DNA from: Thermoplasmata archaeon
GTDB lineage: Archaea; Thermoplasmatota; Thermoplasmata; Thermoplasmatales; Thermoplasmataceae
Direction of reading: 5' to 3'
Length of the DNA: 6,300 bases
Assembly (NCBI GenBank): GCA_021811635.1
Contig: JAJZNS010000041.1
Coordinates: forward strand, 1 to 6,300
Position numbers and translations under genes: made by a program. This document shows, in pieces, positions 6,191 through 6,300 of this stretch (position 1 is its first letter; each line of letters opens with the position of its first letter). The notes beneath the pieces were generated by a model. That model was not told where the DNA came from and did not search any database. It saw only the letters and a program-made list of their open reading frames with translations.

Positions 6191-6300
6191 GTGAGGGCCA
6201 TTGAAATCTGGCATATGATTACTGGAAGCCGGGCATTCTTTCTGCTGCTGCCTTCCCTGTCTGCAGCAATGTCGATCATAATACTTCTCAGCGTCCCGTC
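6191..6300 (+). CDS. Start of a probable membrane protein (3'-truncated by the window edge)
   Basis: An open frame begins with GTG at 6191, one base after the DUF2079 stop codon, and runs without a stop for 36 codons to the window end. The visible N-terminus reads MRAIEIWHMITGSRAF, followed by a hydrophobic stretch (FFLLLPSLSAAMSIIILL) that would form a first transmembrane helix after a basic, cytoplasmic start. The GGAG at 6181-6184 supports the start; ATG 6215 is a weaker alternative. The close spacing puts it in the gmhA-DUF2079 transcript, so a role in surface glycan or envelope biogenesis is likely by context. The family cannot be recognised from 36 residues. A prenyltransferase, permease or second glycosyltransferase-like protein are all possible. 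Confidence 0.6.
   Translation, partial: MRAIEIWHMITGSRAFFLLLPSLSAAMSIIILLSVP

Noticed and set aside
6189..6194. ATG overlapping the DUF2079 stop (TAATG) as a start for the next gene
   Set aside because: It is followed immediately by TGA in its frame. GTG 6191 in another frame is open and has a GGAG motif.

Overview
The window looks like the chromosome of a Thermoplasmatales-type archaeon (Euryarchaeota). I infer this from protein resemblance: an archaeal-size citrate synthase, a SIS-domain heptose isomerase, and a DUF2079 membrane protein of the kind seen in acidophilic archaea. Other signs agree: AT-rich TATA-like boxes about 30 nt upstream of starts with no Shine-Dalgarno, GTG/TTG starts, many AGA/AGG arginine codons, and roughly balanced base composition. 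The species cannot be fixed from the sequence alone. All genes lie on the + strand and are tightly packed.

Layout. (1) 1-1064 is a citrate synthase that has lost its first ~25 codons to the window edge; its catalytic His/His/Asp set is intact. (2) 1074-2957 follows after 9 nt, in the same frame, from a TTG start. It encodes a 627-residue VirD4/TraD/HerA-type P-loop ATPase carrying a C-terminal PD-(D/E)XK-nuclease-like domain. (3) A 78-nt gap with a TATA-like element leads to 3036-3722, a Cys-free 228-residue protein of the TenA/PqqC-like heme-oxygenase fold with a predicted diiron ligand set. (4) A 41-nt gap with another TATA-like element leads to 3764-4330, a GmhA-like sedoheptulose-7-phosphate isomerase. 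(5) 4327-6189 overlaps it by ATGA and encodes a DUF2079 polytopic membrane protein with a large extracytoplasmic C-terminal domain rich in N-glycosylation sequons. (6) From 6191 a further membrane-protein gene begins, supported by a GGAG motif, and runs off the window.

Functional reading. Genes 4-6 form a translationally coupled run that plausibly serves cell-surface glycan synthesis (heptose phosphate formation plus a GT-C-related membrane protein). Genes 1-2 are transcriptionally linked but have no obvious shared pathway. Gene 3 appears to have its own promoter and an unknown substrate. The most unusual item is the DNA-pumping ATPase fused to a nuclease-like domain, encoded outside any visible conjugation cluster. 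No tRNA, rRNA, CRISPR array or insertion sequence was seen. No gene-free stretch exceeds 80 nt.
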